A stretch of DNA of 64,000 nucleotides from Neptunicella sp048268085 (GCF_048268085.1 NZ_JBLWWF010000024.1:4330-68329); one strand, 5' to 3'; numbered from the stretch's first letter, positions 1-8,959 are shown. Program-made: numbers and translations. The notes: generated by a model from the letters alone, not told the origin.

Positions 1-174
1 TGCCCGCCACAAATACAAATCCACATCACCAACCGATCCGCTAATCCCTGCTGACTGATCAATCGACTGGTTAACATACCACTTCACCACATCCGGTGCT
101 GCCAGTCTGAGGATGACCAGCACCAGTATGCATAAACCAATGTAGCGTGTTTTGTGGTTGCGAATATTTAGCAT
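1..174 (-). CDS. DUF748 (AsmA-like) family protein, N-terminus only
   Basis: This is an open minus-strand frame of 58 codons that runs off the left edge of the window, so only the N-terminus is visible. It begins MLNIRNHKTR and continues with one hydrophobic segment (about residues 12-26). The following stretch, VKWYVNQSIDQ and then GSVGDVDLYLW, closely resembles the conserved start of DUF748 proteins, where a membrane anchor is followed by a beta-rich periplasmic AsmA-like region. The ATG at 174 is the only plausible start before an in-frame stop upstream, although no clear ribosome binding site precedes it. A role in envelope lipid or outer-membrane homeostasis is inferred from family membership only. 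Confidence 0.7.
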   Translation of the reverse strand, partial: MLNIRNHKTRYIGLCILVLVILRLAAPDVVKWYVNQSIDQSAGISGSVGDVDLYLWRA

Positions 175-387
175 ACCAATGACAAAGCAATCAGCATACC
201 AGCCTATTAATGAACGCAGGAAAAGCCAGCCAATCGCTCTACATTAGCCCGATACAGCGGGTTAAGACAGGCGTTTTTACGCTATAAAAATCCGCTCTAG
301 CACGTTCAAGCCGACACTGATAAACCGATTTTTACCGATGGAATGTAATTTATACATTGCCAATTGACCGTGCTCATTTTTGAATAC
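175..387. other. non-coding stretch between two minus-strand genes
   Basis: There are 213 bases upstream of the DUF748 gene and downstream of the SGNH hydrolase gene. I find no credible gene and no strong terminator. The stretch should hold the promoter of the truncated DUF748 gene, but no clear -10/-35 pair stands out. Confidence 0.5.
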
Positions 388-1059
388 TCAGTGTAAATAT
401 GGTGCGAGCAGGGTATTCCAGATGGCATAGCCTTTATCGTTCAAATGCAGGCCATCTTGTCTGAAAACAGATTGCTTGGGTTGACCATTGGGATCCAGTA
501 ATGGTGTGGCAGTATCAACATACACCAGGTTATCTGTGCCACTGGCATAAGTTTGGATACTCTGATTTACCTGCTGCATCAGTGGCCATAACGACCAACG
601 GGACAAACTGGGTTTAATCGGCAAATAAATGACTTCCGCATGGGGAAAATCGCCTTTAATCCGGTTAATCAACCGTTTAAGTTGCGCGATGGTATCCGTC
701 ACCGACACACCAGCCGCAATATCGTTATCGCCGACATAAATCACCACTCTGGCAGGTGCATATTTGCCAATCACATGTTCATAGACCTGCAACACTTCAG
801 CCGTGACAGAACCGCCAAATCCACGATTAATCACGGCAATATTGGGAAAAGCGCTGGCGGTAGGCCAATAACGGATACTGGAACTACCGACAAATAATGT
901 GGCCTGTTTCGGAACACTATTTTTACTATCCCACTGCCTAAAAGCATTGATTTCCTTGGCAAATTTAAAATCAACCAGGTTATCTGCGTACAAGGTTTGA
1001 CTTAACGCCAAACCCAATAAACAGACAATATTAATAGCCAACCAACGTACTGTTTTCAT
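388..1059 (-). CDS. secreted SGNH/GDSL-family hydrolase
   Basis: This is a predicted exported esterase/lipase-fold hydrolase of 223 residues. It starts with a signal peptide (MKTVRWLAIN, a hydrophobic core, then SQTLYA). The SGNH blocks are all visible: FVGSSSIRYW carries the nucleophile serine in a GSS variant of GDS, NRGFGGS supplies the block II glycine, YVGDNDI is the GxND block, and DGLHLNDKGY holds the catalytic Asp-His pair. I place the start at 1059, because an AGGG ribosome binding site lies about 8 bases upstream and the longer frame would include the stem-loop at 1082-1107. The substrate is unknown; such proteins act on acylated sugars or lipids. It follows a SYLF-domain lipoprotein gene on the same strand. 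Confidence 0.8.
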   Translation of the reverse strand: MKTVRWLAINIVCLLGLALSQTLYADNLVDFKFAKEINAFRQWDSKNSVPKQATLFVGSSSIRYWPTASAFPNIAVINRGFGGSVTAEVLQVYEHVIGKYAPARVVIYVGDNDIAAGVSVTDTIAQLKRLINRIKGDFPHAEVIYLPIKPSLSRWSLWPLMQQVNQSIQTYASGTDNLVYVDTATPLLDPNGQPKQSVFRQDGLHLNDKGYAIWNTLLAPYLH

Positions 1060-1081
1060 TTTCATCCCTAGACGGCTTAAA

Positions 1082-1107
1082 GGGATTAAACATCGAGGTT
1101 TAATCCC
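1082..1107 (-). terminator. stem-loop between the SYLF lipoprotein and SGNH hydrolase genes
   Basis: GGGATTAAAC (1082-1091) pairs perfectly with GTTTAATCCC (1098-1107) around a six-base loop. On the minus strand the stem is followed only by TTTAAG, so it is at best a weak or partial terminator. It sits 10 bases after the stop of the SYLF gene and may lower expression of the hydrolase gene that follows. Confidence 0.55.
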
Positions 1108-1116
1108 CTCCAATAT

Positions 1117-1683
1117 TTAGTTCAATGAATCGTCACGCCAGTATTTAGTGCCTTTGACTGTTGCCTGTAATGCCAGTCCACTCTCGGTTAACTGGTAGAT
1201 AGTAATATTATCCACTGTTACCTCGCCGGCCACGGCTGCCCCTTTTTCTCCTGCTTTGGCCGCAGCATCCGCTTGAGCACCAAATGCCCATCCCTGCTCA
1301 ATAAAGCGCTGCATGGTATCGGCATTGTGGAACACAAAGACCACTCTGAAATCTTTCACACCGGCACCTAACCCCAGGCCCACTTCGGCCATTTTCATAT
1401 AGGTATTTTTACCGTTGCGATTATCGGTCACCACGCCATAGCCGCCACCAAAACTGGCTAAAATTAAATTAACATTGGCATTGTTAAATACCGCATAGCC
1501 GGGTGCGCTGCTAATTTGCGCGCGGGTACTGGGATTTAAACTGTATAATTCCGACAATACCTCGCCTTTCATCTGCAATATGGCCTGGCGTTGTTCAGCA
1601 ATGGTGGCCCCTCGATTGGTTGCACAACCACCTAACAGCACAGACACCCCAAAAAACATAACTAACCACTTAATTTTATTCAT
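1117..1683 (-). CDS. SYLF-domain (Ysc84-like) lipoprotein
   Basis: This 188-residue protein carries a lipoprotein signal peptide ending in the lipobox LLGGC, so it should be anchored to an envelope membrane from Cys19. The rest reads as a SYLF/Ysc84 lipid-binding domain, with characteristic stretches APGYAVFNNANVN, ILASFGGGYGVV, AEVGLGLGAGVKDFRVVFVF and a Gly/Ala-rich segment near residues 135-155. The start is well supported by an AGGAGT ribosome binding site. It lies 60 bases downstream of ydbL on the same strand, so it may be read with the ydbH-ynbE-ydbL set; a role in envelope lipid handling would fit that context but is inferred. Confidence 0.8.
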   Translation of the reverse strand: MNKIKWLVMFFGVSVLLGGCATNRGATIAEQRQAILQMKGEVLSELYSLNPSTRAQISSAPGYAVFNNANVNLILASFGGGYGVVTDNRNGKNTYMKMAEVGLGLGAGVKDFRVVFVFHNADTMQRFIEQGWAFGAQADAAAKAGEKGAAVAGEVTVDNITIYQLTESGLALQATVKGTKYWRDDSLN

Positions 1684-1743
1684 ATATTACTCCTTTAATT
1701 GTTCTAACCTAAGCTGTACTTGGCTTACCCGTTTATGTCGAAA

Positions 1744-2064
1744 TTATTTCTTCACCCACTCGCCGTTTACCCACAGATATTGCCCACTGACGGTTTTTTG
1801 ATAGGCTTTTTTAGCGGCCAACAGCTCGACCTGTGACAATTTGATATTATTCTTGGCAGCCAGCTCTTTGTATACTTCTCTGCGTTTTGCGTTGATCTCG
1901 GTGACCAATTCGAGGACTTCCGGTTTATTCACGATGGCGCCTAAATAACCGGTGTCTTTTTCTCCGACCAAACCATTTTGTTTCGCTTCATCCAGTCCTA
2001 TCGCAAAGCTAAGAGAGCTAAAACCCAGTAATACTGTGGCAATCAATATGCTAAATTTTTTCAT
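1744..2064 (-). CDS. ydbL: YdbL family periplasmic protein (DUF1318)
   Basis: This 106-residue exported protein has a signal peptide (MKKFSILIATVLL, cleavage near SFA) and a DUF1318 domain. Matching segments are AKQNGLVGEKDTGYLGAIV and LVTEINAKRREVYKELA, and the C-terminus is WVNGEWVKK. In Enterobacterales YdbL is encoded with YdbH and YnbE; YdbH-YnbE form one of the envelope-spanning lipid transport systems and YdbL is thought to assist their assembly. The start at 2064 is chosen over an upstream ATG because AGGAGA lies about 7 bases before it and a signal peptide follows directly. The gene is 10 bases downstream of ynbE. Confidence 0.88.
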   Translation of the reverse strand: MKKFSILIATVLLGFSSLSFAIGLDEAKQNGLVGEKDTGYLGAIVNKPEVLELVTEINAKRREVYKELAAKNNIKLSQVELLAAKKAYQKTVSGQYLWVNGEWVKK

Positions 2065-2074
2065 CCTGTTCTCC

Positions 2075-2254
2075 TTAAAAAAGCTCGCTGTCGGCACTGA
2101 ACACATTATCCAGCTCTTTATCTACTTTAACTCTAATCTCATGATCAATTTTGACATTCAGATTGATCGTAATTGGCTCTTTAGCGGCGACCTCTACCCG
2201 ATGAGTACAGGCGCTCACAAACAGCAACATGGCTACTACAATAATCGGTCTCAC
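2075..2254 (-). CDS. ynbE: YnbE family small outer-membrane lipoprotein
   Basis: This is a 59-codon gene starting with GTG, with GGGAG about 8 bases upstream. The protein begins MRPIIVVAMLLFVSAC, a short lipoprotein signal with lipobox VSAC placing lipidation on Cys16. It continues with THRVEVAAKEPITINLNVKI and ends in a charged helix-like tail. The size, the lipobox, the INLNVKID segment and the position exactly between ydbH and ydbL match YnbE. In E. coli, YnbE multimerises in the outer membrane and bridges to the C-terminus of YdbH. The spacings of 14 bases to ydbH and 10 to ydbL imply one transcript. Confidence 0.85.
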   Translation of the reverse strand: MRPIIVVAMLLFVSACTHRVEVAAKEPITINLNVKIDHEIRVKVDKELDNVFSADSELF

Positions 2255-2268
2255 ATGATTCTCCCTTG

Positions 2269-4713
2269 CTATTGATTGATACTTTGCTCGATTTTTTCCG
2301 TCAAACTGTCGGTTAATCTGAGCGCTTTTAACAACACCAAAATATTTTCTTCATGCCCATAATTAAAATTAACTTGCTCTTGTTGCAGTGGGTTGGTGCC
2401 CTGCATGGCAATATCCATATTTAACCATCCATCGGCTGATAAATTCACCGAACTGGTCAAGTTATTAATGTCCAGATTTTCCAATAAGGATAATTGCTTT
2501 TGTATCTCAGGTTGCTGAGCTTTAAGTGCCGTAAAGGCCTGATTATCACTAATCACTAACTTGCCCGCGCCCTGATTACTTAATTTGCCATTAACAATGG
2601 AAAAACGCCCCTGTTGAAGATGTAACGGTAAATGGCCTTTAATCAACCCCGTCACCTCAATTCCCGACTGTTTTTGCAACGCCAATATCTTAGCCGTATC
2701 GATTTTGGTTAAATTAAGCAATGCCGTTTGCTCTCGCCCATCCAACCATAGTTGGTCAACGACAAATTGACCATCAAAAATGCTGCCACGCAAATCACTA
2801 ATACTAAATTGGCTATTGGTACCTCGCAGTTGACCCTGTATATCACTAATCAGGACTCCGGCATCAATATTTTTAATATGCAGCGTAGAGGGGGTTAGCT
2901 GAAGTCCCGCTGAATCAAATTCAAATTGGGACTGATAACTGGCCTGGCTAATCACACTATCTTGATATTCCAGCGAGACCTGATGCATTTCGACTGAACC
3001 ACTAGCCTGCCAAGTGGATAAATTGGCCATAATATTGGCATTCATCTGACCGGATTGAATAGTCATCTCCGGCAGCCATTGCTGACTAATGTCAGCCAAA
3101 GCAGGCAACGGCTGATCAACTATTTTCAACTCTGCTTGTTGATTATGGGTGGTCAAGGTAGCGTACCATCCGCTATTCAATTTAAGGTCGTGGTGGCTAG
3201 TCACGTTTTGCTCATCCCGATTAATCTGCAACTGATGTTTTATTTGGATAGCCCCCAGCATATGGTTGGCATAATCAATATCGGCGATGTGTGATTGACC
3301 AGAGACATCAAAAAGGGTTAACCCCTTGATGCCAATATCAAGCTGGCTTTCCAGTCCAGTCATATTCAACGATGATTGCGTTAACGAGGCAATTTTACTG
3401 TTAAGCGTCACTTGCAATTGTTGACTTGTGCTACCACTGAGCGTGAACTGGGCATTCATATCTTGCAGCACGCTTTGCTGTTGCAATAACTCAGGAACAT
3501 TAACCCTGCCGCTGGCGCTAATCGCACCATCGGGTTGTAATTCAACCTCAAAATCAGCATCCAGATTCGGCACTGACCCGCCTGCCCAATTCAATTGGGT
3601 AAGCTGCACGTGATTATCTTGACTGTTTAATTGCAGTCCTTGCGAGCTAAATTGCCAATGACCTGACGACTGCATCTTTCCCTGCCCCAACTCAAGATTG
3701 TCCACCTTGCCGTTAAGTTGATATTGACTGCTCAGGGTGCCATCAAAACGCCATTCCAGATTACTGAGTTGTAACGCCAAACTAACGGCTTTATTGCTCG
3801 TGCCCAATTCGGTTTGCGCATCAATCATCACTGTTCCGCTTTGCAACGCCTGTTCGGTTATTGACAACACCTCAGGAAAAGCGGCAGTAAATTTAGTAAA
3901 TCGCAGGGGGTCAGGAACCTTCTGCAAGGCCGCACATGTTGGCATATCACCGCGCAATTCAAACTGGCGTAAATCCATTTCAGCGCTGCGATTAAGCCAA
4001 TCTGCGTTGAATCCGATCGCTCCTTGACCTGCAACATTAATATTGCAGTTTTCCAGTTGCACCTGTTGTTGCAGCGCTAATTGACTCTGACTGCGAAAAA
4101 ACTGTCCATCAAAACTCACCTTCGTAGCAATGGGCGCTTGTAACAATGTGGCATCGAATTGGTCACTCGGGAATTGAGCGCTTAACTGGGCAATATCCTG
4201 TAAATGCCAATTCAGCTGAGCGTTTAAGCTCCCCTTTTGCAGCGTTAGCAGGGCATGCCAATCAGCATCCAGTTGCCATTGATTAGGCGCAGTTTGCGTT
4301 ATCGTCAATTGCACAGGTTGACGCAATAGGGGAGATTCGACCCGCAAGTTTTGCACCTGCAATTGAGGTAAATTTGCTGGCAAGGTTAAATCAATGCGTG
4401 AATGGCTATTCTGATTTGTAGATGACGTTGATGACGGTGTGATCGTCAGAATCGCCTGTTCGATTGCCACAAGGTTAGCACCACGATTCCAACGTAGATG
4501 ATAGGCTTCTAATCTCCCCTGGCTATGCTGCAGGCATAAATGCGCCACATCAATGTTCAATGAACGATCCAGACTCCATTGCAGACAATTAAGCTCAATG
4601 TCATCAGGTGCCAGATACCAATTAACCGCGCCACGCACTAATGCCGCACGTGAAAACCATCCCCCAAGCAAAAGCACTATCAACAGGATTAGTGCAACCC
4701 ATCGTTTTTTCAT
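2269..4713 (-). CDS. ydbH: YdbH family AsmA-like intermembrane lipid transport protein
   Basis: The product is 814 residues with one N-terminal membrane anchor (about residues 7-23, ALILLIVLLLGGW) and a long, repetitive beta-rich periplasmic region. This is the usual design of YdbH, which with TamB and YhdP forms bridge-like proteins that move phospholipid between inner and outer membrane. The C-terminal part (QVNFNYGHEENILVLLKALR, then SLTEKIEQ) matches the conserved end of the family that meets YnbE. An AAGGGA ribosome binding site supports the start. The next gene downstream is ynbE after 14 bases. The domain call rests on overall resemblance and gene order; no catalytic motif is expected. 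Confidence 0.88.
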   Translation of the reverse strand: MKKRWVALILLIVLLLGGWFSRAALVRGAVNWYLAPDDIELNCLQWSLDRSLNIDVAHLCLQHSQGRLEAYHLRWNRGANLVAIEQAILTITPSSTSSTNQNSHSRIDLTLPANLPQLQVQNLRVESPLLRQPVQLTITQTAPNQWQLDADWHALLTLQKGSLNAQLNWHLQDIAQLSAQFPSDQFDATLLQAPIATKVSFDGQFFRSQSQLALQQQVQLENCNINVAGQGAIGFNADWLNRSAEMDLRQFELRGDMPTCAALQKVPDPLRFTKFTAAFPEVLSITEQALQSGTVMIDAQTELGTSNKAVSLALQLSNLEWRFDGTLSSQYQLNGKVDNLELGQGKMQSSGHWQFSSQGLQLNSQDNHVQLTQLNWAGGSVPNLDADFEVELQPDGAISASGRVNVPELLQQQSVLQDMNAQFTLSGSTSQQLQVTLNSKIASLTQSSLNMTGLESQLDIGIKGLTLFDVSGQSHIADIDYANHMLGAIQIKHQLQINRDEQNVTSHHDLKLNSGWYATLTTHNQQAELKIVDQPLPALADISQQWLPEMTIQSGQMNANIMANLSTWQASGSVEMHQVSLEYQDSVISQASYQSQFEFDSAGLQLTPSTLHIKNIDAGVLISDIQGQLRGTNSQFSISDLRGSIFDGQFVVDQLWLDGREQTALLNLTKIDTAKILALQKQSGIEVTGLIKGHLPLHLQQGRFSIVNGKLSNQGAGKLVISDNQAFTALKAQQPEIQKQLSLLENLDINNLTSSVNLSADGWLNMDIAMQGTNPLQQEQVNFNYGHEENILVLLKALRLTDSLTEKIEQSINQ

Positions 4714-4845
4714 GCAATCCCTTTAGTCATCAACTTAGGATACAGTGTGGCACAGACAAGCAGCTTGTTTGAACAACTGATGCTATTTATCTTGTTGGTT
4801 CAATCGTTTAAGCTGCTGCAACATTCAGCGCCCCACGAGGATCCT

Positions 4846-5763
4846 ATGGCCGGAGCCAGTTTACTTACCCTACTCGACGATATCGCCGCAGTCTTGGACG
4901 ATGTGGCATTAATGAGCAAAGTTGCTGCCAAAAAAACCGCTGGCGTATTGGGCGATGATTTAGCTCTCAATGCCGATCAAGTTAGTGGCGTCAGGGCAGA
5001 GCGTGAATTACCGGTAGTCTGGGCGGTAACGAAAGGGTCCTTACTGAATAAATTTATTCTGGTGCCACTGGCACTATTACTCAGCTATTTTTTACCCTGG
5101 CTGATTACTCCTCTGTTAGTGATGGGCGGTTTATATCTGTGTTTTGAGGGCACCGAAAAAATTATCCATAGTTTGCATACTCAGCCTAAGGCAGACCGGA
5201 CGCAGGAAGTCGCAGCCCTGTCGGATCCTGATTTTGATTTAGTCAGCTTTGAAAAGCAGAAAATCAAAGGCGCCATCCGTACCGATTTTATTCTATCGGC
5301 CGAAATTATTGTGATTGCCTTAGGCACTGTCGCTGATACCAGTTTTATTACCCAGGCTATTGTCGTTAGCCTTATCGCCTTTACAATGACATTAGGTGTA
5401 TACGGATTAGTCGCCGCCATTGTTAAACTGGATGATGTGGGACTGTATCTGGTGAGAAATAATCCCACGCCAACGGGGAGCCGGTTCGCGGCCGGTCTGG
5501 GTCGTGCGATGATCACTTTTGCGCCCAAATTAATGAAATTTCTAGCTATCGCCGGGACCTTGGCAATGTTTCTGGTCGGCGGCGGGATCGTTGTCCATGC
5601 ACTGCCCATCATTCATCATTGGCTGCAAGCTTACCTACCCTTGCATGCTTTACTCGACTTGGCACTTAACCTTGTTGTCGGCCTAATCAGTGGTGCATTG
5701 GTGGTATTAGTCGTCAATGGCTGGCAAAAGCTGTTCGGAAAAAATCATCCCAGTGACGTCTAG
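4846..5763 (+). CDS. yedI: YedI-like inner membrane protein (DUF808)
   Basis: This 305-residue multi-pass membrane protein is very similar to E. coli YedI. It begins MAGASLLTLLDDIAAVLDDV and continues through AAKKTAGVLGDDLALNA, GVRAERELPVVW and LCFEGTEKI, followed by several hydrophobic helices to the C-terminus. Its biochemical function is not established. I use the ATG at 4846, which has GAGG 7 bases upstream and matches the family start; an alternative GTG at 4747 would add 33 residues not typical of the family. Its stop codon overlaps that of the convergent TPR lipoprotein gene by 4 bases. Confidence 0.88.
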   Translation: MAGASLLTLLDDIAAVLDDVALMSKVAAKKTAGVLGDDLALNADQVSGVRAERELPVVWAVTKGSLLNKFILVPLALLLSYFLPWLITPLLVMGGLYLCFEGTEKIIHSLHTQPKADRTQEVAALSDPDFDLVSFEKQKIKGAIRTDFILSAEIIVIALGTVADTSFITQAIVVSLIAFTMTLGVYGLVAAIVKLDDVGLYLVRNNPTPTGSRFAAGLGRAMITFAPKLMKFLAIAGTLAMFLVGGGIVVHALPIIHHWLQAYLPLHALLDLALNLVVGLISGALVVLVVNGWQKLFGKNHPSDV

Positions 5764-6911
5764 TGCAGCAAGGCTAATTTGGTTAAATACTGATTACTTT
5801 GCTGCTGATCCACCGCATAACGCTTGGCAAGGTTCAAATTACGCCGGGTTTCATCCACTTTACCCAGCTCAAAGTAGGCTTTAGCCAAACCAAAATAAAA
5901 GTGGTGATCATACTGATTAAGGGATTTGGCTTTTCTAAAATGTTGAATGGCTTTTTGCCAGTGACCACTCTGGTATTCCTGTTGACCAAGAAAGTAATGA
6001 TAATAAGGATTGGACTGGCGCTGTTTATTTATCCGCGAGCGAATATCATTGGCTTGCTCAATCCTGCCAGTATGCTCGAATAACACCACCATATTATCCA
6101 GAATATTGCGGTTATCCTTTTCCAATTCCAATCCGGCCAAATAGGTTTGTTCCGCCCAGTCATTGTGGCCACTCATACGATACAACACGCCCAGATTACT
6201 TAGACCGGAAACATAGTCAGGATCGGTCAACAAGGATTGGCGAAAATACGCATAAGCACGATTAAAATCCTTTGCCACCAAGGCTTCAGCGCCAATATTA
6301 TTATAAAACATTGCTAACGCCGTTTGTTTGCTAATCCAGTTTTTTTGAAAACGACTACTGGCGAAACTGTTACTAAAATCCACTTCAATGCTATCAATGC
6401 TGTATGCCTGTCCTTCATTGACTGGGGTTTTAGCCGTGATAAATAAATTGACATGACCATTCAAAAAGTTCACATCATCCCGTAAATTCCAGAACTCAGG
6501 AATCGTCACATCCTGAAACACCACATTCAAGCCAACATATTTAGCCATAGAATAGGCCAAAATGGACATGGAGAGGCAGTTCGCCGTTTTACTGCTAAAT
6601 GTCTGGCTCGCCACACTATTAGCGTCGGTTTGATAAAGGAGGTTAACCTTGTTCGGACTAAAGAGTTGGTCGGATAGTTGATTCATACGATCAACCGGTT
6701 TATCCAGAATTAAGATGTTGTTATCGAGGTAATTGGTTACTGCCTGATCCAGTTGAAATACCTGCTGTTCGGTTTCCACTGGTATTTGCTCAAAACCGCT
6801 ATAAGCCTCATCGTGTAAAAACTGATCAGCTTTAACAACCTCGGTTTGCGGAGCCGTAGCACAACCAATCAGCCCGCCAATCAACAGTAATACAAACAAT
6901 TTACGACACAT
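5760..6911 (-). CDS. transglutaminase-like / TPR lipoprotein
   Basis: This 383-residue protein starts with a lipoprotein signal (LIGGLIGCA, lipid Cys17). Residues about 95-165 look like a transglutaminase-like papain fold: a cysteine in SKTANCLSMSILAY at a helix start and a histidine in LNGHVNLFI. From about residue 205 there are at least four TPR-type helical repeats, such as GLSNLGVLYRMSGHNDWAEQ and HYFLGQQEYQSGHWQKAIQH. A strong GGAGG ribosome binding site precedes the ATG. The likely role is protein binding or peptide processing at the envelope; the exact partner is unknown. It is convergent with yedI. Confidence 0.75.
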   Translation of the reverse strand: MCRKLFVLLLIGGLIGCATAPQTEVVKADQFLHDEAYSGFEQIPVETEQQVFQLDQAVTNYLDNNILILDKPVDRMNQLSDQLFSPNKVNLLYQTDANSVASQTFSSKTANCLSMSILAYSMAKYVGLNVVFQDVTIPEFWNLRDDVNFLNGHVNLFITAKTPVNEGQAYSIDSIEVDFSNSFASSRFQKNWISKQTALAMFYNNIGAEALVAKDFNRAYAYFRQSLLTDPDYVSGLSNLGVLYRMSGHNDWAEQTYLAGLELEKDNRNILDNMVVLFEHTGRIEQANDIRSRINKQRQSNPYYHYFLGQQEYQSGHWQKAIQHFRKAKSLNQYDHHFYFGLAKAYFELGKVDETRRNLNLAKRYAVDQQQSNQYLTKLALLH

Positions 6912-7130
6912 ACTTTTACCTCCGCACTTATTTGTATAGGCCTTAATTTAACGCCATTTATTCCAGCTTAGGCAACCTGCAGAATTTAGCCACTTTCAAC
7001 AATATTTTGTGTTGTCATTAAAACTACACATTTATGTCATTAAATTGAGCGGCTAACGACAGCAATGAGGGACGAGGGGTAATTACTGGATGGAATCATC
7101 AGCCTACTTTAAATCAAGATGTAACTCAGC

Positions 7131-8924
7131 ATGCTCACAGAACTAAAAAAAATACTGGCACTCGAATCCGTTTCATCTCTTTATCAGCCCATTATTGATA
7201 AGTACTCCGGTGAAATATTTGCTTATGAAGCTTTAAGTCGCGGTCCTTCCGACAGCGTTTTACACTCGCCAACCCAGTTATTCGAACACGCCCGACAGCA
7301 TAATTTGCTCAGCGACATGGAAAATATCTGTCGTAAACGTGCGGTGCAAGGTTTTGTAAAACAACAATTACCGGGCAAACTGTTTATTAATATTTCGCCC
7401 GAAGCGCTGGAACAAGCGAATCATCAAAAGGGCCGTACCATCGAGTTACTTACCGAATACGGCTTAACCACCAGTCAAGTGGTAATAGAACTGACCGAAC
7501 AACATGCCGGTACCGATGAAACCGTATTGCTCAACGCTTTGCGTCATTATCAGGAAATGGGATTTGCCATTGCATTGGACGACTTGGGCGCAGGTTATTC
7601 ATCGTTACGACTGTGGTCACAAGCCAAACCGGAATTTGTAAAAATTGACCGACACTTTATTGAAAATATCGACACCGATAACACCAAGCAGGAATTTGTC
7701 CGTTCTTTTGTTGAAATTGCCCAATCGATGCATTGCAAAGTCATCGCCGAAGGGGTGGAAACCCAGGATGAATTTGAGTATCTGTGCCGGTTAAAAATCG
7801 ATTATTTTCAAGGCTATTATTTTTGCCGCCCCCAGACCAAACCGCCCACCAGCATTCAACTTGATAGCGCTGCACAGCCCCTATCCAAACGCAGCAAAAA
7901 CTATGTTAGTGCCAATAATCTGGTGGTGCATTCGATTAGCGTACCGGAAAATGTGAATACCAATACGGTCGTACAGTTATTTCAGGATCGGCCCAATATT
8001 AATTCCATCGCCGTACTCAATGGCAAAAAAGCCGTCGGTATTGTTCATCGCAGTGAGCTGCTTGGTCTGTTTAGTAAACCTTTCGGTCGTGATTTATATG
8101 GCAAGGCACCGGTGGCTAACATGATGGAACGTAAACCGCTAACGGTAGATTCAACGCTGAGTATTGATCAGGTCAGTCGCCTGGTTACCTCTCGTGCCCG
8201 CTATCATCAGGAAGATGATTTTATTATTTGTAAAAACGGGGATTTTGTCGGCATTGGACTGGTGATAGATTTACTTAAACAAATTACCGAAGCGCAAATT
8301 AAACAAGCACGGCATTCCAACCCGTTAACTCAACTGCCCGGTTTAGTGCCCATTAACGACTGTATCGAACAGTTGATCCGGGATGAACGAAAATTTGTCG
8401 TCACCCATTTTGATATTGATCATTTCAAACCTTTTAACGATGTATACGGTTTTGCGAAAGGGGATGAAGTATTGCTGGCATTAGGTCAATGCTTGCAGAA
8501 ATTTGCCTCCAGCAGTTTGGATACCGTTGGTCACATTGGTGGCGATGATTTTATCGTCTTATGGAACAGTGCAGACTGGCAGGATCGGATAAACAATATT
8601 GTGCAGTGTTTTAGTCATTCTGTTGCCGATTTTTATCAGCCTGAGCACGTCAGAATGGGCGGATTTGTTTGCCCTGACCGCTATGGGGAATCACGTTTTA
8701 TTCCATTAACCACGTTGTCTGTCGCGGCGGTTGAAATTGAACGGGGTTCACACCAGAGCGCTTTTGAAGTGTCCAGTTGTTTATCACCGCTAAAACATGC
8801 GGCCAAACAACATCAAGGACATTCAATGGCCGTCAATCAACTCTCCGCGGTGAGCGCTATCGGCCAACAAAAGCCCAAATTACTGTCTTCCAATGGCGTC
8901 AATGCAATACCGGTAACGTCATAA
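7131..8924 (+). CDS. EAL-CBS-GGDEF domain protein, c-di-GMP phosphodiesterase
   Basis: This 597-residue soluble protein has three parts. Residues about 10-240 form an EAL domain with the catalytic features intact (EALSRG, NISPE, ELTE, LDDLGAGYSSL, KIDRHF, AEGVET, QGYYFCRP), so it should hydrolyse c-di-GMP. Residues about 265-385 look like a CBS pair (SIAVLNGKKAVGIVHRSEL and MMERKPLTVDSTLSIDQVS), which commonly senses adenine nucleotides. Residues about 405-560 are a GGDEF domain whose signature reads GGDDF, so cyclase activity is doubtful and it may be a GTP-binding regulatory domain. No strong ribosome binding site precedes the ATG at 7131. Confidence 0.87.
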   Translation: MLTELKKILALESVSSLYQPIIDKYSGEIFAYEALSRGPSDSVLHSPTQLFEHARQHNLLSDMENICRKRAVQGFVKQQLPGKLFINISPEALEQANHQKGRTIELLTEYGLTTSQVVIELTEQHAGTDETVLLNALRHYQEMGFAIALDDLGAGYSSLRLWSQAKPEFVKIDRHFIENIDTDNTKQEFVRSFVEIAQSMHCKVIAEGVETQDEFEYLCRLKIDYFQGYYFCRPQTKPPTSIQLDSAAQPLSKRSKNYVSANNLVVHSISVPENVNTNTVVQLFQDRPNINSIAVLNGKKAVGIVHRSELLGLFSKPFGRDLYGKAPVANMMERKPLTVDSTLSIDQVSRLVTSRARYHQEDDFIICKNGDFVGIGLVIDLLKQITEAQIKQARHSNPLTQLPGLVPINDCIEQLIRDERKFVVTHFDIDHFKPFNDVYGFAKGDEVLLALGQCLQKFASSSLDTVGHIGGDDFIVLWNSADWQDRINNIVQCFSHSVADFYQPEHVRMGGFVCPDRYGESRFIPLTTLSVAAVEIERGSHQSAFEVSSCLSPLKHAAKQHQGHSMAVNQLSAVSAIGQQKPKLLSSNGVNAIPVTS

Positions 8925-8931
8925 AATTGGC

Positions 8932-8959
8932 AAAAAAATCCCCCGCAATAGCGAGGGAT
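8932..8959 (-). terminator. rho-independent terminator of mscS
   Basis: ATCCCCCGC (8938-8946) and GCGAGGGAT (8951-8959) form a 9-base stem with one mismatch and an AATA loop. Read on the minus strand the stem is followed by seven T residues, the classical layout, and it starts 21 bases after the mscS stop. It also lies just past the convergent EAL-CBS-GGDEF gene and could stop leftward transcription from entering it. Confidence 0.85.

Noticed and set aside
4747..4845. GTG-started 33-codon extension of the YedI-like protein
   Set aside because: The family begins at the ATG at 4846, which has its own GAGG ribosome binding site; the extension is not conserved in known YedI.
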